Source: Tenodera sinensis
Lineage: Eukaryota > Arthropoda > Insecta > Mantodea > Mantidae
Length of the DNA stretch: 64,000 nucleotides
Direction: 5' to 3'
NCBI GenBank assembly: GCA_030765045.1
Contig: CM060968.1
Span: 107,890,904 to 107,954,903, forward strand
The notes beneath the pieces were generated by a model. That model was not told the origin of the DNA. It was given only the letters and a program-made list of their open reading frames with translations, and did no database searches. The stretch's first letter is position 1, and every line of letters begins with the position of its first letter. This document shows, in pieces, positions 20,386 to 32,796 of this stretch. A program made the position numbers and the translations under genes.

Positions 20386-21636
20386 AAACCATTGTTTACT
20401 TACTGCAGCGAAGTTCTTGTAACAGCAAACACAAAAAAAATTCAAATCTTTCAAAACCAAAGTCTGAGATTAATTACAGGTGCTATCAAAACCACACCAA
20501 TAGCAGCTATGGAAATACTAACCAACCAATACCCCATTGAATATGAAATAGAAAAAGCGGCTCTTATTCAACACGAAAAGTTGATCAGACTCCCATTCAA
20601 TACATGGCACAAGAGAAATTTTACACATACACTAAAGACTCAGGAGAGCTTTCTTTCTAAAATTCAAGACATCAAGAAGGATGTACACCTTCCTAATTCA
20701 AAGGAAAACTTTATATCTAAAGTCAATCCAACACATACATTAGACATCACATATTATTTACACCTGACAGAAGAAGTTAAAAAAAGTGATACTCCAACTA
20801 GTGTTCTAAAATTATTGGCATTAGAGACAATCCATACTAGGTTTCCAGAACATGAGTGGCTCCATAATTATACTGATGGATCATTTATATCAAACAAAGA
20901 TGGAGCAGGTGCTGGAGTCACATGTCACCTCTTTTCCTATTACAAATCTTTAAGTTATGGAACTACTAACTTTGATGGAGAAATTGAAGCAATTCGAATG
21001 GCCCTACAAAATCTTTTGTACAGAATTTCACATTTTCAGCAAGCAGTTATTCTCTCAGATTCCAGGGCAGCAATTATAGCAGTTACTTCCAAGTTGTCAC
21101 TAAAAAACCAAACTATTATAGAATGTTGGAAGATGCTTAGCCATCTAACAGCACTTCAAAAACACCTAGTCTTCCAATGGATACCGGCTCACTGTGGACT
21201 GAGTGGTAATGAGAAAGCTGATTTTCTTTCAAAAAAGGGTACCAGCGGTGTACAGAAATCTATAGTTAATTTACCATTTTATGCAGCTAAAAGATTAGTC
21301 AACTCTGAATTCAAAAAAATTATTGCAAAATATTACTATGAAAAATCAAAGAATAAAAGATGGGAACTACCAAACATTCAAACAGTGATTCCTGAGTATC
21401 CTCGAAAAACAGCAGTTGCAACCTTCAGGTTGATTACAGGACATGATTGTCTGGCAAAACATTTAAACAGAATTGGGATATATTCTTCACCACTCTGTCC
21501 TCTATGTGATCTGCAAGAGGAAATGGATCGAGACCACCTTCAAATATGCCCGGCCACTTCTAGTGCCCCATCCATCAGTGAAAAATATTGGAGAGCAAGA
21601 GGATTAATGACTTCATTGTCAGAAATCCAGCATTAG
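20374..21636 (+). pseudogene. I-type LINE ORF2, thumb, RNase H and CCHC part
   Basis: The second frame takes over as IKPLFTYCSEVLVTANTKK, the normal continuation of the RT. RNase H follows: HNYTDGSF (first Asp), DGEIEAIRMAL (Glu), VILSDSRAAI (Asp) and WIPAHCGLSGNEKAD (His and final Asp), so all catalytic residues are present. The end carries CPLCDLQEEMDRDHLQICP, a CCHC-type motif, and stops at 21634-21636. Apart from the single frameshift, this segment is open throughout. Confidence 0.94.
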
Positions 21637-21644
21637 CTAACAAC

Positions 21645-21899
21645 AACATCGCTATTCATTTTTTAATATGTTAATCATGCAAAGAGAACAGAATTTCATA
21701 GCTTTAAAAGATTTGACTATCCTCAAAGCTGACTGTATTCCCATATTCCCCTTGCACCTACAAGAAAATAAGCACTAAGATAATTTCTGCAAATGTTTAT
21801 CTCAACTAACACAAAGAAGATATAGGAATAAGAGTTTGTAAGAATGGTTAGTACAAGAGTAGAGAAAGTAATGTGAGTGCAACACATCAGATTTTTTTT
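21645..21899 (+). mobile_element. HINE-like element, right part of the split copy
   Basis: Resumes TTCATTTTTTAATATGTTAA and ends at the family terminus GTGAGTGCAACACATCAGAT plus T-run. The 13 bp before it duplicate the LINE target. Confidence 0.9.
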
Positions 21900-21965
21900 C
21901 TAGCCCTGTTCGGATTAGGCAGGTTTTTGAATTAACAGGGTTCGGATTGATGACACCCTACTGTA

Positions 21966-22549
21966 TGTATTTTTCCACTAATAGAAGAGTCAAGTTGCTC
22001 AGATCAATTTGTCCTGTTGTTGCTCGTAATTAAGATTTTATTCCTTTCAAGGCTGAAAAGCTTCTTTCTGCGCTTGTAGTAATGGAAGGAAATGTTAAAA
22101 TCAGTTCACATAGTTTATAAACTTTGCTGCACACAACATGACGTCTGTTTGATTTCATATAACGGAATTGTTAGAAAATGTTTGAAGTGAATATAACACT
22201 TTCAGTCCATTTTTCATCAAAATAGGAAACATATGGTTCTCTTGGTTGACAATATATTTGTTGGAAAACTTTTATCGTAACTCTAAAATATTTAGAATAT
22301 GGTAAGAACAGAATTGCAACTGTTTCTGTGATTCAACTCTTAATTTTGTTTGAGTTATTAATGTGTCCAGGACTACAAAGAAAATCCTTAGTATGAAGAA
22401 TGGGTTTCATCTTCACGACAATTTCTTTTTCTAGGACATTGTCCTCGTTATTAGCAACGCTCATAGCTTCAGCCCATATTTCTTCAAATCCTATGTTTCT
22501 AAGTCCTCTTCATTTGGAAGGAATTTTGCATAATTTTGTACGTCGCAGA
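21966..22549. other. No recognisable feature
   Basis: No convincing coding or repeat signal seen. Confidence 0.4.
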
Positions 22550-23400
22550 AGAGTAGTGCATTTTCAGATTGGTTAGTAGCTCAAAGTACACTTGGCATAC
22601 ACAAGCTATACGTGTTTACTTTCCCCCAGAGGATGGAACAGATTGTGAGGGAAAAGCAAAGTGAGTTGTTCCAAGGTTAATAACCCCAGACTATCTAGCC
22701 CAGGAATGTCCCAACATTTGTGAAAGAGGGTAGGTTGGATTTTCCCCCTTCCACTTTATGCAGACTGTGCCACTATTTTCACACTCAATTGTGTTAATTG
22801 TGTTGCAGTTGCAGTTTCATTATATGTACATTGCACTTCAAATCTTATGCAATAAATATTTGCTCATTAGTGACTGCTTTGGTGCCGCTTACATTTAGGT
22901 GTATCAATATTTGGTGACAGTCAAGGTGCATAGCTTCAGAAGATCCACCAAGTGATTGTTGCATAACCAATTGCGATACAGACCTTTAATATAGCTCAAT
23001 TTGGAGAAACTCTTCGTAAATATATGTAGAGCTATATTCACTCGTATACGACACATTCTTGCAAATGCTTATTTCTTTATCTACTACATTTTAATTGACA
23101 AGCATTTTCAGAAGTTATATTATTGCTAATTTTCTTGTAGATGCAAGAGGAATTTGGGAATATGGTAGGGTTTAAGCGATAGTGAAATGTTTTAAGAGCT
23201 GGTTGCTATATGATGTCTTTGAAATTCCATTCTCTTTTCAACGCCAATAGATTAAAAAAACGAATAACACATTCTTATTTGACAAAAGAAGCATTGGCAA
23301 ATTCACACAAATAATAAAGAGTATCTTGAAAATGGTTAAAAAAACAAACAAACCAGAATAACGATATTTGACATAAACTGACCAGATCCAACTCAGGTTT
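22550..23400. repeat. Dispersed repeat family B (partly related to HINE-like ends)
   Basis: Matches 60405-61140 in the same orientation: CTTCAAATCTTATGC, ATAAATAT, CATTAGTGACTG, AATATATGTAGAGCTATA. From about 23090 it resembles the HINE-like terminus in reverse (TTTTCTTGTAGATGCAAGAG, TTTAAGAGCTGGTTGCTAT). Probably an older relative or a composite. Confidence 0.7.
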
Positions 23401-23729
23401 TTGGGGAAACTATTACATGAAGAGAAAAAACAACTAATGCACTGAAATGGTTGGATATAAGATAAGTGTGATTGTGTTTGGTTTTGCGTGTCCTGCAAGA
23501 TAGTGATCATCTATGTAAGTATATTGCTTGGAATAAAATATCTACTAGATACATTTTTTGCACACTTTTCTGTGAAGTACACGTGCGAACACGAACACAC
23601 CACATTTCTGTCTGCTTATGCATGTTTAAGAATGCTAACCCATGCCATATCAGGTTTGATTTTTAGTATAACAGACTTCAAGTAATAGCCCTTTTAAATT
23701 TATAACAGTGCATCACAGGAATATTGCTA

Positions 23730-24597
23730 TTTTACTTTCTCTACTGGTAAGTAGGGGAAGTATTATATTCCACCCAAAAATTCAATGTCGTGATTTCACC
23801 GGAAATATATGTTTTCAGACCCCAGAATCCAAAAAAAGTATTTTTAGAAAAAGGTCCGTGTGTGTATGTGTGTCTGTCTGTCAGTCTGTGGGCAACATAA
23901 CTCAAAAACGAAAATTCGGTTAAGAACAAAATTTGGTATTTAAGTTTAATGTCTTTCAAGAATGCGACACGAAGATTTGGAAGAAAATAGCCCCACCTTA
24001 AACTACCCTTTACATGGAAAATTTTTCGAAACTTTTGATTTTCTTGAAAATGGCTCTAACGATTTTGATTAAAATGTCATATGTTTGAGATATTTTTATG
24101 ACAAATGAAATGTATATGTTGAATTTTCTGGCTATAGCCCCTGTAGTCGTATTTACTCTGGACAACTTTTGCATAACTGGTAAACCGTTAGAGATAGGCC
24201 AAATCATACTATACAAGAATGTAGATCTTGCTAAAATACACATTTTATGTCTAAATACATTTTTTTTGTAGAGTGAACCATTTCGGAGATATTCCTTGTT
24301 ATTTGTGTCAGTTTCAGAAAATTTAAAACTTTCGTGAAATGGAACATCGTTGTTCATTTTTTTATATGTTAAGCGTGCAAAGAGAATGGGATTTCAAAGC
24401 TTTAAGATATTTGACTATCACTCAAAGCCTACTGTATTCTAACGTTCCTCTTACACCTACTAAGAAATAAACAATAATATAATTTGTACAAATGTTTATC
24501 TCAACTAACACAAAGAGGATATAGGAATAAGAGTTTGTAAGACTGGTTAGTACAAGAGTAGAGAAAGCCACGTGAGTGCAACACATCAGATTTTTTC
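23730..24597 (+). mobile_element. HINE-like element, full-length copy
   Basis: Runs from TTTTACTTTCTCTACT to GTGAGTGCAACACATCAGAT plus T-run and keeps all family blocks, with a short GTGTGTATGTGTGTCTGTCT tract in place of a long microsatellite. A good reference copy for the family. Confidence 0.93.
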
Positions 24598-25246
24598 CTT
24601 CTTTTTTTTTTTTAACTTAAGCGTACTAACATATTCTGTCATCAACGAAATAGCTCTTTGTTGAGCCTTAAGGCAAGAAGTGTAAAGCTGAAATCGATAT
24701 ATCTCGTACTGGAAGGAGGTCGCACTTGGTGGTCCGACATTAGTGTGCACTATGCCCCCTGCGTGCGATATGCATTACCTTTCTCCCCCCCCCCCCCCCC
24801 ACCCCCCACACAAGAATCACGCAGGGCACTTCCATTAAGATGTACTTAGCCCACACTTAATAGCCCGTATCCTTACTGCAAGGGTCAACGAAGGAGTATT
24901 TTGCCTGAGAGAGTAAGCTCATAACATGGCAGCTTTTTTATTTTTTGCTAAACTGCCAACATTTAACGTAAATGCATGCGCTAAACAGAGCGCTCTCCTC
25001 ACATTACCAGCAAGGCGAGTGGATGCCTTGCTTGGAAATGCACTGCCTAATATCCTCTGTAATCTAGGATTGCAGCTTTAGCGCTGCAGCAAGTCTGTTT
25101 GGGCGACCTAAACAAGATGGGATGATCTACCCAAAGTTGAAGCCCCCATTCTGAACCAGGGAGGACGCCAAAACAATGGCTCACCTACCATGGGCTTAGT
25201 TATTAGGCCAGTACCTTCTCCTTAATTCAAGCGTGCATTTTTACTT
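24598..25246. other. Unassigned, with a C-run at 24785-24807
   Basis: The 23-base C-rich run has one interruption. The GC-rich part near 25010-25220 looks like part of another repeat, but I found no second copy. Confidence 0.4.
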
Positions 25247-25875
25247 TCTCTACTACGTATAGTAAAGTAGAGGAAGCATTGTATTCCACCCAAAAATTCG
25301 ATGTCGAAATTTCACCGGAAATACATGTTTTGAGGCCTGAATAAAACAAAACTAATAATAATAAAAAAAGAACACCTTTAGAAAAAGGTTCGCGCGCGTG
25401 CGTGCGTGTGTGTGTGTTTGTCAGTCAGTGGACAGCATAACTCAAGAACGAAAAGTCGGTTAAAAACCAAAGTTGGTATTTAAGTTTGTCTTTCAAGGAA
25501 GCTACACGAAGATTTTGAAGAAAATAGCCCCACCCTAAACTACCGTTTACATGGAAAACTTTTGAAAATGTTGATTTTCATGAAAATGGCTCAAACGATT
25601 TTGATTAAAATGCCATATGTTTGAGATATTTTTATGATAATTGAAATGTATATGTTGAATTTTCTCTCTATAACCCATGAAGTCCTATTTACTCTGGATG
25701 ACTTGCATAAAATGTTCGAAACATTTTCTTTAAAATCTTCGTGTCGCATCCTTAAAATACATTAAACTTAAATACCAACTTTGGGTTTTTAACCGACTTT
25801 TCGTTCTTGAGTTACGCTGTCCACTGACTGACACACAGAGACAAACGCGCGCTCGCGAACCTTTTTCTAAAAAGG

Positions 25876-25882
<7 letters not shown>
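25247..25882 (+). mobile_element. HINE-like element with an inverted internal duplication
   Basis: A plus-oriented copy runs to about 25698, then the segment 25705-25882 repeats 25378-25575 in reverse complement (TTAAAAACC/GGTTTTTAACCG, CACGAAGATTTT / AAAATCTTCGTG). The unit can fold into a hairpin of roughly 180 bp per arm. Confidence 0.88.

Positions 25883-25941
<59 letters not shown>
25876..25941. repeat. (TTA)n microsatellite
   Basis: About 21 uninterrupted TTA units beginning in the end of the inverted HINE-like segment. Confidence 0.95.
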
Positions 25942-26394
25942 GCAACAAAAAGGCAACAAATTGTGGATTCTTTTAAATTTAATTTACACAAAAACAGTTG
26001 AATCTATTGAAATGAGCCAAAGGAAAGTCATTTTTTATATTTTCTATGAATATAGCCATACATCAAGAGCCTTCAATCAATAATAATTCAGCCAGGTGAT
26101 GATAAATGTTTCTGGTAAAAATATTTTTTTCTAGAAAACTATAAACTTTTCAACAATTTGGTATTAGACTTTCTTGTTATTTACAAACATGAGAAATTCG
26201 TTGTTAAAGTCTGGTGAATCATTTCACTTCCATTGTGTATAGTATGATGCTCTAAAATATACAGATTAAAAATGTGCATGCAGCAAGCTTCTATATATAA
26301 AACCATGGTTCGTTGAAAAATTTAACTTCCCTTAGTGGCCACTTTACCCCTCCTTCCCCTAATGTTACTCAATAAAAGGTTAACAACGTAACCG
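25942..26394. other. No recognisable feature
   Basis: AT-rich, no shared repeat or coding motif seen. Confidence 0.4.
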
Positions 26395-27105
26395 AAGACT
26401 ACTACAATTTGCACACGAGCCCATGGTTCCTGACAAGAATGCAGTCAGCCATTACGTCAATAAACAATTCCAGCGATATCTGAAGCAGCAGTCGTGCTTG
26501 TAGTCGCACTTACGATAGTAGTGCCAACCTCGAAATGTGTATTCGGGCTAGATTAAAGCAAAAAAGTAGCTCAAAATAGCGGAACTTAAATACTTTTTCA
26601 GTTTATGGGGTATATTTAGCTTCTAAAACGCAAGGGATGTTTTCAACTACTCCATCTTTCTCCCATTGATCATTTTCTACCTTTTCTATATTTTTCAAAA
26701 ACTCTGCCGGTGTGTTTCGGTCTCAAGTGACATCCTCGAGCGTTATATCGCTGTTAGTTCTGTGGGATTGAGATCTGGCCCAAGTTAGTGCTGTGTGAAC
26801 AAGCAAACGACAGTGTGGCCCAGCAAAACAAGAAGGTGTCCATTTTAAGAACCTATAGGCTTGTTTGTTTCAATCATCCTATAAAGATCTCTTTTACTCA
26901 TAGAACTGTCACTCTGAACCCCTTTGTTCTGCAACTACAATATCATAGCAGATTTCACAGCACTCCTAGGTGGAGGTTTGTCTATTAGTGACTCGTACGA
27001 TTTTACAATTGAAATTAAGAGAAATTAGTAAACATGCCGGCAATAACATTGGAAGTAAGTTGGCAGCGTGGAATGTTTCTCCTCTCCCCTTCATTCCTCT
27101 AAGAC
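26395..27105 (-). repeat. Dispersed repeat family C
   Basis: Reverse complement matches 39430-40255: GATCATTTTCTACC..TTCTATATTTTT, GTTTGTTTCAATCATCCTAT, GATTTCACAGCACTCCT. About 700 bp is shared with indels. No coding frame, tRNA boxes or TIRs found. Confidence 0.78.
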
Positions 27106-27154
27106 CATGAGCTTTGCATCACGTGAAAGGTTGTCTTGAATTTCTATTTGTTCC

Positions 27155-27348
27155 GATAAAGAAATGGGCAGTGTGGCAAATTGCCTATTTGTGTGTTCGA
27201 CAGACAATAACATATGTAACAGAGATTATCAATAAGCTCGGCTGCGTGTTGGAAATATCGACTTGTGTAAACCGAGCTGCAACACGACGTGGGAGTTTGA
27301 AGTATTCTGCTCTCCTAATGCGCTCAATACTTTTTTTCCATGGCTGTA
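27155..27348 (+). repeat. Dispersed repeat family D
   Basis: Matches 57663-57842 in the same orientation (GCCTATTTGTGTGT, GAAATATCGAC, GCTGCAACACGACGTGGGA, CCATGGCTGTAC). Confidence 0.75.
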
Positions 27349-27994
27349 CAAGCACAACCACAGAATTCGTGGTAATGTTCGTCTGTAAGCATGCTGCAAC
27401 AACATCCTATTATCAAACTTATCTTGTTTTAAGACTCAGACAACAAAAGTTTCACTAAAGTGCCTAAACTGCTAAATACAAAGATGTCTTGAACTTATTT
27501 TACACAGGGTGAACTTCGTTACTAACTGGAGTACTTGCATATTCATACCATACTTACTTGCTTTGGTGTACTTTACAGTGTGTTTGTTGTACCTTGTTTT
27601 GTCAGAGCATGCATACGCGATTGTTTCCAACTGTTGTTGAAACGCACGTGTGCCATTTTCCCATTCCAGCGGGACTAAATCAACCCTCTACTGAATCAAT
27701 TATTTTGCTACACATGCCTCTATTCTTCTAGTTTCTAAATAGGTTTATACCGGGTGGAGGGGAAGTCATTACATTAATTTAAACCAGTGGTAGATCTTGG
27801 TATTTGGAAAACATTTTGTATCTTACGTTTTTGTCTCTGACCATTTCCTTTGGAGTTATTTTAGTTTAATCGAAAACAAGCTGGCAACACTGCAGATTGT
27901 GTGGGTGGTCACTTTCCCTAGTTCCGTATATAAACAAACAGCGTAACGGTGCGTTTTGAAAACAAACTGATACCCTGCCTTGTTCTTCCGTGTT
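27349..27994. other. No recognisable feature
   Basis: No repeat with a second copy in the window and no coding motif seen. Confidence 0.4.
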
Positions 27995-28430
27995 TCTGTG
28001 ACAGTGTAGACCAATCACAAGCGTTAGCTCCCAAAAGATTACCGGAAGCAAAAGCTGTTTACATCCACAAGCCAGGTCAATTCCCTGACCAACATCAACG
28101 CAACGTAGTCGAGTTACGTCATCTGTGAAATAGCAGCTCAAGAGTATTCCTTCACGTATTTTAAGTGATTAATTATTTCGAAACCCCGTGTGATGTCCCA
28201 TAATTACTACCGAAGTTACGTCAGAAATAACTTACTCTATGCACCTTACAAGTAACAAACTGTTATCTTTGCACATTCTTGTGGAATTACGCATCCAACT
28301 TAGATAGAAAAAAATTATTTATGTTTTCGAAATCGGCTGATCAAAGAACAAAATGGCATTCGACTTTTTTTGTTTGTAATGCTTCTATGAAGCACATATT
28401 AGAAGGAATGTAATTACTTCCCTTCCACCC
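27995..28430 (-). repeat. Dispersed repeat family A, second copy
   Basis: Inverted relative to 3685-4125; see that entry for shared words. Confidence 0.75.
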
Positions 28431-29137
28431 TGTATATCTGTTTATATACCACCTGTTACAGATATCATAATGGAAGTAACTTGAATAGGCTAGTGCGATA
28501 AGGCGAGGTGAAGTGGACTGGCCATCCATCATGAGTTCAAATCGCAGCGACTACTGTCAAATGTGTCTGCGGTAAAGGATGGGGAGGGCCCACATAAACC
28601 AACCGGTGTGATGACGCTTGGATGATCACAGGATTGTAAGGTTTGCTTTTTGTTCAAAACATAATAGGTAGTATAAAAATATATTCTTGTATTAATGATA
28701 TAATTTAGCTACAGATATTTGTTTTATTATTAAAACCCGTATTATATGACAGAATCACTATTAAAGTATTAAAAAACTAACATGTTTGTTGCTTGAGGGC
28801 ACTACTAACCGTAGAGTTGAAGTTTTGATCTTGTATCAGTAATTATCGTGGTTTGGATTCCATGTTAAGTTATGTATATGTCCGTTGATTTTCTGTAATT
28901 CTTTTTCTCCTTCCATTCACGTTTTAGGCAAGGATCTATTATGGATTCAAAGCTGGATTTTCCAACTATCGTTTCTTAGGGTGGTCCAGAGGAGATAACC
29001 AAGTACGGTTTTAGGGATGCTGCTAAAGTGCATTGGGTTTCATAGATTTCTTCCAGATGCTCTGGACTGTTGGATATATGGGATTACAGGAACAACTTAT
29101 AGCTCTTCTAGCACACTTATCTCACGTTGTGGTCATA
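28431..29137. other. Unassigned; weak tRNA-like segment near 28480-28560
   Basis: GGCTAGTGCGATAAGGCG and a later GAGTTCAAATCGC could be decayed A and B boxes. Support is weak. Confidence 0.35.
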
Positions 29138-29249
29138 TTTTACCTTCTCTACTGTGTATAGTAAGTAGGAGAAGTATTGTATTCGACTCAAAATTTCGAT
29201 GTCGAGATTTTATAGGTAATATATATTTTGAAGCGTTCTGGAGGAATTG

Positions 29250-29282
<33 letters not shown>

Positions 29283-29964
29283 GTTTTTAGGAACAATCTG
29301 TGAACAGCATAACTAAAAAACGAATAATCGGTTAAGAACCAAAGTTGGTATTTAAGTTTAATATCTTTCAAGGATGCGACACAAAGATTTTGAAGAAAAC
29401 TCCTCCACCCTGAACTGCCCTTTACATGGAAAGTTCTTCGAAAATTTTGATTTTCTCAAATCGACAAAATTCATATTTATATTTTGAATTTTCTGGCTAT
29501 AGCCCACGTAGTCGTGTTTACTCTTAATGACTTCTACATAACTGGTAAACCGTAACAGGTAGACCAAATCTTACTATACACAAATTCAGATGTGGTGAAA
29601 ACGTACAATTTATATCCATTTTTTTTGTAGTGAACCACTTCAGAGATATTCCTTGTTATTTGTGTGAGTTTTGCAATACTTACGCTTTTCTCAAATGGAA
29701 TGTCGTTATTCACTTTTTATATCTTAGCCGCGAAGAGAACGGAATTTCAAAGCCTTCATATAGCGACCAGCTTTAAAATATTTGAACTATCGCTCACAGC
29801 CTACTGTATTCACACATTCCCCTTGTACCTACAAGGCAATAAACAAGATAACTTCTGCGAATGTTTATCTCTATTAAGATGAAGTGGATAGAATAATAAG
29901 TGTCTGTAAGATTGGTTAGTACAAGAGTAGAGAAGGTCATGTGAGTGCAACACATAAGATTTTT
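29138..29964 (+). mobile_element. HINE-like element, near full-length copy with A-run
   Basis: Starts TTTTACCTTCTCTACT and ends AGTGCAACACATAAGATTTTT. The AC tract is missing; instead an A-run of more than 30 bases lies at 29250-29281. Confidence 0.9.
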
Positions 29965-31161
29965 ATAGCTAGATGCTGAGCGCATGAATCTCATTTTATT
30001 ATTGTCATCCTGTTTTCATCTTTTTGTCTCATTGCCCAAGTCTTGATACCATAACATAATACCGGTCTATGAAGTCTTTGTTAGGTGGTCTTGTTGGCCG
30101 CTTTACGTTTAAGGTTTTATCTTATTTATTCCCTCGAATTTCCTGTCCCTTCACTTCATTTCGATCCGGCCTTTCAGGGTCGGAAGGTTGGGCGGGTTTG
30201 GTGCTGCTGTATGGAGACAGGGAACTATCTGCTGTTCTCGACGTATGGGTGGCGTTGTAGCCGCCTGACCTGCTGGGGTTGACCGCTGTCGAAAACCATG
30301 AGGTTGGTGGCTGCTTAGTGAACCCTGGTGTAGAGATGAATCTCCAGCACACGTTAGGGACCCTCAATGTGGCTCGTGCTACTCACTTGTGTTCCAGAAG
30401 ACCGCTCCTCCCGGGGTGTGATATACAGTAACCTGAACAATTGGCTGAGTGTGGAATCCCATCCCATCCCACCTATTTCAGGGGTGGGAAGGAAGGCATT
30501 ATACGTGTGAATTTACCCTCCCTCTCGCCCCCACTACTTTCTTTCAACAGCAAGGTAGAGCAAGCTAAACCGGTTTTTTCTGCCTATAGTGCTGGCTCTG
30601 CGACTGAGTGAACGACGAAGTTTAATCGGGACTGAGAGAACAAGTATTTTTTTTGTTCATTTTGCCTTGCCATAGGCGAAACCACTGATATTAAAGATCC
30701 ATTTACAGATGCTCCTTTGTTGGCCCAAGATGAACTGCAATTGGAATTAAGCTTCAAAGCAACACATCATTGTGCAGTTCAGGAAAACATGGTTTGGATT
30801 TGTACACATCACTGCCGGAAACATTTCCCAAGCTGCGTCTTTTTGCAAGCAAATTGGTTCAATTTAAACACACTGAACATGTTCATCCGAAACTCTACTG
30901 TTTAGTAGGCTCTTGTCTAATGTCAATATGCTAAACAGTTGTTGGCATCGATAGGTAGTTGGACGATCGTTAGTTATGTTTGATTGTTGCTCATGACTTA
31001 GGTTATTATTTACGACATATTTCGCTGAAAATTGTACATCGATCTGCACCGTGCGTAAGATTTATTAATAGTAGTCGTCAAGCTTTCCAACTGATGCTAA
31101 GCTATACCATTGTAATAATTGAAAGATCCCGTTACATATGGCACACCAACGATGTAAGAAG
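29965..31161. other. Unassigned; GC-rich part near 30110-30450
   Basis: The part at 30130-30330 includes TCACTTCATTTCGATCCGGC and CTTTCAGGGTCGGAAGG. Similar words occur at 45285-45340 (TTTCAATTCGGTCTTTCAGG), so it may be part of a SINE. The remainder shows nothing. Confidence 0.35.
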
Positions 31162-31793
31162 AAAACATCTGATGTGTTGCACTCACATGACTTTCTGTAC
31201 TGTTGTACTAACCATTCTTGCAAACTCTTATACCCATATCTTCTTCGTGTTAGTTGAGATAAACATTTACAGAAATTTGTTATTGCTTATTTCCTTGTAG
31301 GTGCAAGGAGAATATTAGAATACAGTAAGCTTTGAGCGATAGTCAAATCTTTTAAAATTTTGAGATCCCGTTCTCTTTGCACGCTTAACATGAAATGAAC
31401 AGCGATGTTCCATTTCACGAAAGTTTTAAATTTTCCGAAACTGTGTGCTTTAGCGAAATCTACATTTTTATATAGTAAGATTTTGTCTAATCTTTTACGG
31501 GTTACGAGTTATTCAAAAATCATCCTGAGTTAACAGGACTACATAGGTTATAGCCACAGCATTAAAAATATAAATTTCATTTGTCATAGAAATATCTTAA
31601 ACATATGGCATTTTAATCAAAATTGTTAGAGCCATTTTCAAGAAAATCAAAATTTTTGAAAAATTGTCCATGTAAAGGGTAGTTTGGAGTGGGGCTATTT
31701 TCTTCAAAATCTTTGTGTCGCATCCTTGAAAGGCAATAAACTTAAATACCAACTTTGGTTTTTAACCGACTTTTCGTTTTTGAGTTATGCTGT

Positions 31794-31873
<80 letters not shown>

Positions 31874-31999
31874 GGGCCTTTTTCTAAAAATGTTTTTTTT
31901 TTTTGATTCAGGGGTTCTCAAAACATATTTCCGGTGAATTCTCGACATCGAATTTTTGGGTGGAATGCAATACTTCTACTTACTAGTAGAGAAAGTAAA
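31162..31999 (-). mobile_element. HINE-like element, near full-length copy
   Basis: Starts ACATCTGATGTGTTGCACTC and ends AGTAGAGAAAGTAAA. The family's AC tract is expanded to 78 bp (31795-31872). Confidence 0.92.
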
Positions 32000-32631
32000 C
32001 ATGGAGAATATTAAAGAATCAGGCGATAGGCAAGAAGTTCTTTTCTTTGTACTGAAGAAGGGAACGGAGGCTACAAATGCAAGAAGATGGTAATTTGCAC
32101 CTGTCACGCACGTGGAAGATGGGCTGATGAACTTGAGGTGGAGTTAGTTAGATGTGGTACAAAAGTCACAGAAGAGCGAGTTGTTGAAATTATGGAGTTA
32201 GGGTGTCCTGTGAGCACGGACATATAATAACACGAGCTTACACTCTAATCACAGTAGGTGGAGTAGCAGATGGCAGTAATTTAAGGCAGCGACACGACTT
32301 CAAACGAGGCTAATACTATAATCATGTAATAGAATGGAACAAGCAAGCATAATGCCGGCACAACAGCCTCAAACTTGAAACAGCTTTTATTAAAGGCTTC
32401 TTTGAAAGTCTTCCAGCAGCACACGTCGTGTTGGATTGAAAACTTTGATTTGTAGCACATGAAGAAAACGAAATGCTACAACGCAGTCCAACACAGGAAC
32501 TTCTTTCAATCGAGCTTGATTCATATTATTTAACTAAATTAACGTGTTCTTTATATATAGTGGTTTGCTTGATGCTGGGGACAATACGTGTGATGAACTA
32601 TTGACTTTTATTAATGCATACTTTGAGGTAT
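32000..32631. other. No recognisable feature
   Basis: No second copy or coding motif seen. Confidence 0.4.
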
Positions 32632-32796
32632 GTTATATGTACGGCTAGGAAGTTCATGCATTTGCATGTTTTTTCATAGGGGTTAAAAATGTATGCTTTT
32701 ACATTATGTGCACGAAGTATGGAATTTTTAATTATTTGGACATGATTTTATAGTGCATATAACTGCATATTTTCTTGATTTTTGATAAATGCATAT

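Larger units (their letters stand above)
19751..21644 (+). mobile_element. Young 5'-truncated I-type non-LTR retrotransposon
   Basis: A 13-bp perfect target duplication AACATCGCTATTC (19738-19750 and 21645-21657) brackets the insertion. It begins abruptly inside the RT domain and ends CTAACAACAAC. The combination of RT, RNase H and a C-terminal CCHC motif is that of the I/Nimb/LOA-type groups. Short tips of the same family occur at 4757 and 14376. Confidence 0.95.
13973..21963. mobile_element. Tigger/pogo-like element ends bounding a nested stack
   Basis: CAGTAGAACCCTGC at 13973 and the reverse complement of the sequence ending at 21963 (CAGTAGGGTGTCATC) continue as related inverted ends. 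Both include AATCCGAAC and AAAAATCTGG / AAAAACCTGC-type words over about 55 bp. TA flanks both ends (13971-13972, 21964-21965). CAGTAGAACC and repeated 'AATCCGAA' are typical of Tigger/pogo ends. About 8 kb lies between because of later insertions. Confidence 0.75.

Noticed and set aside
31684..31948. ORFs with Thr-His or Cys-Val repeats, also near 35310, 36496, 42817 and 46705
   Set aside because: All are AC/GT microsatellite translations.
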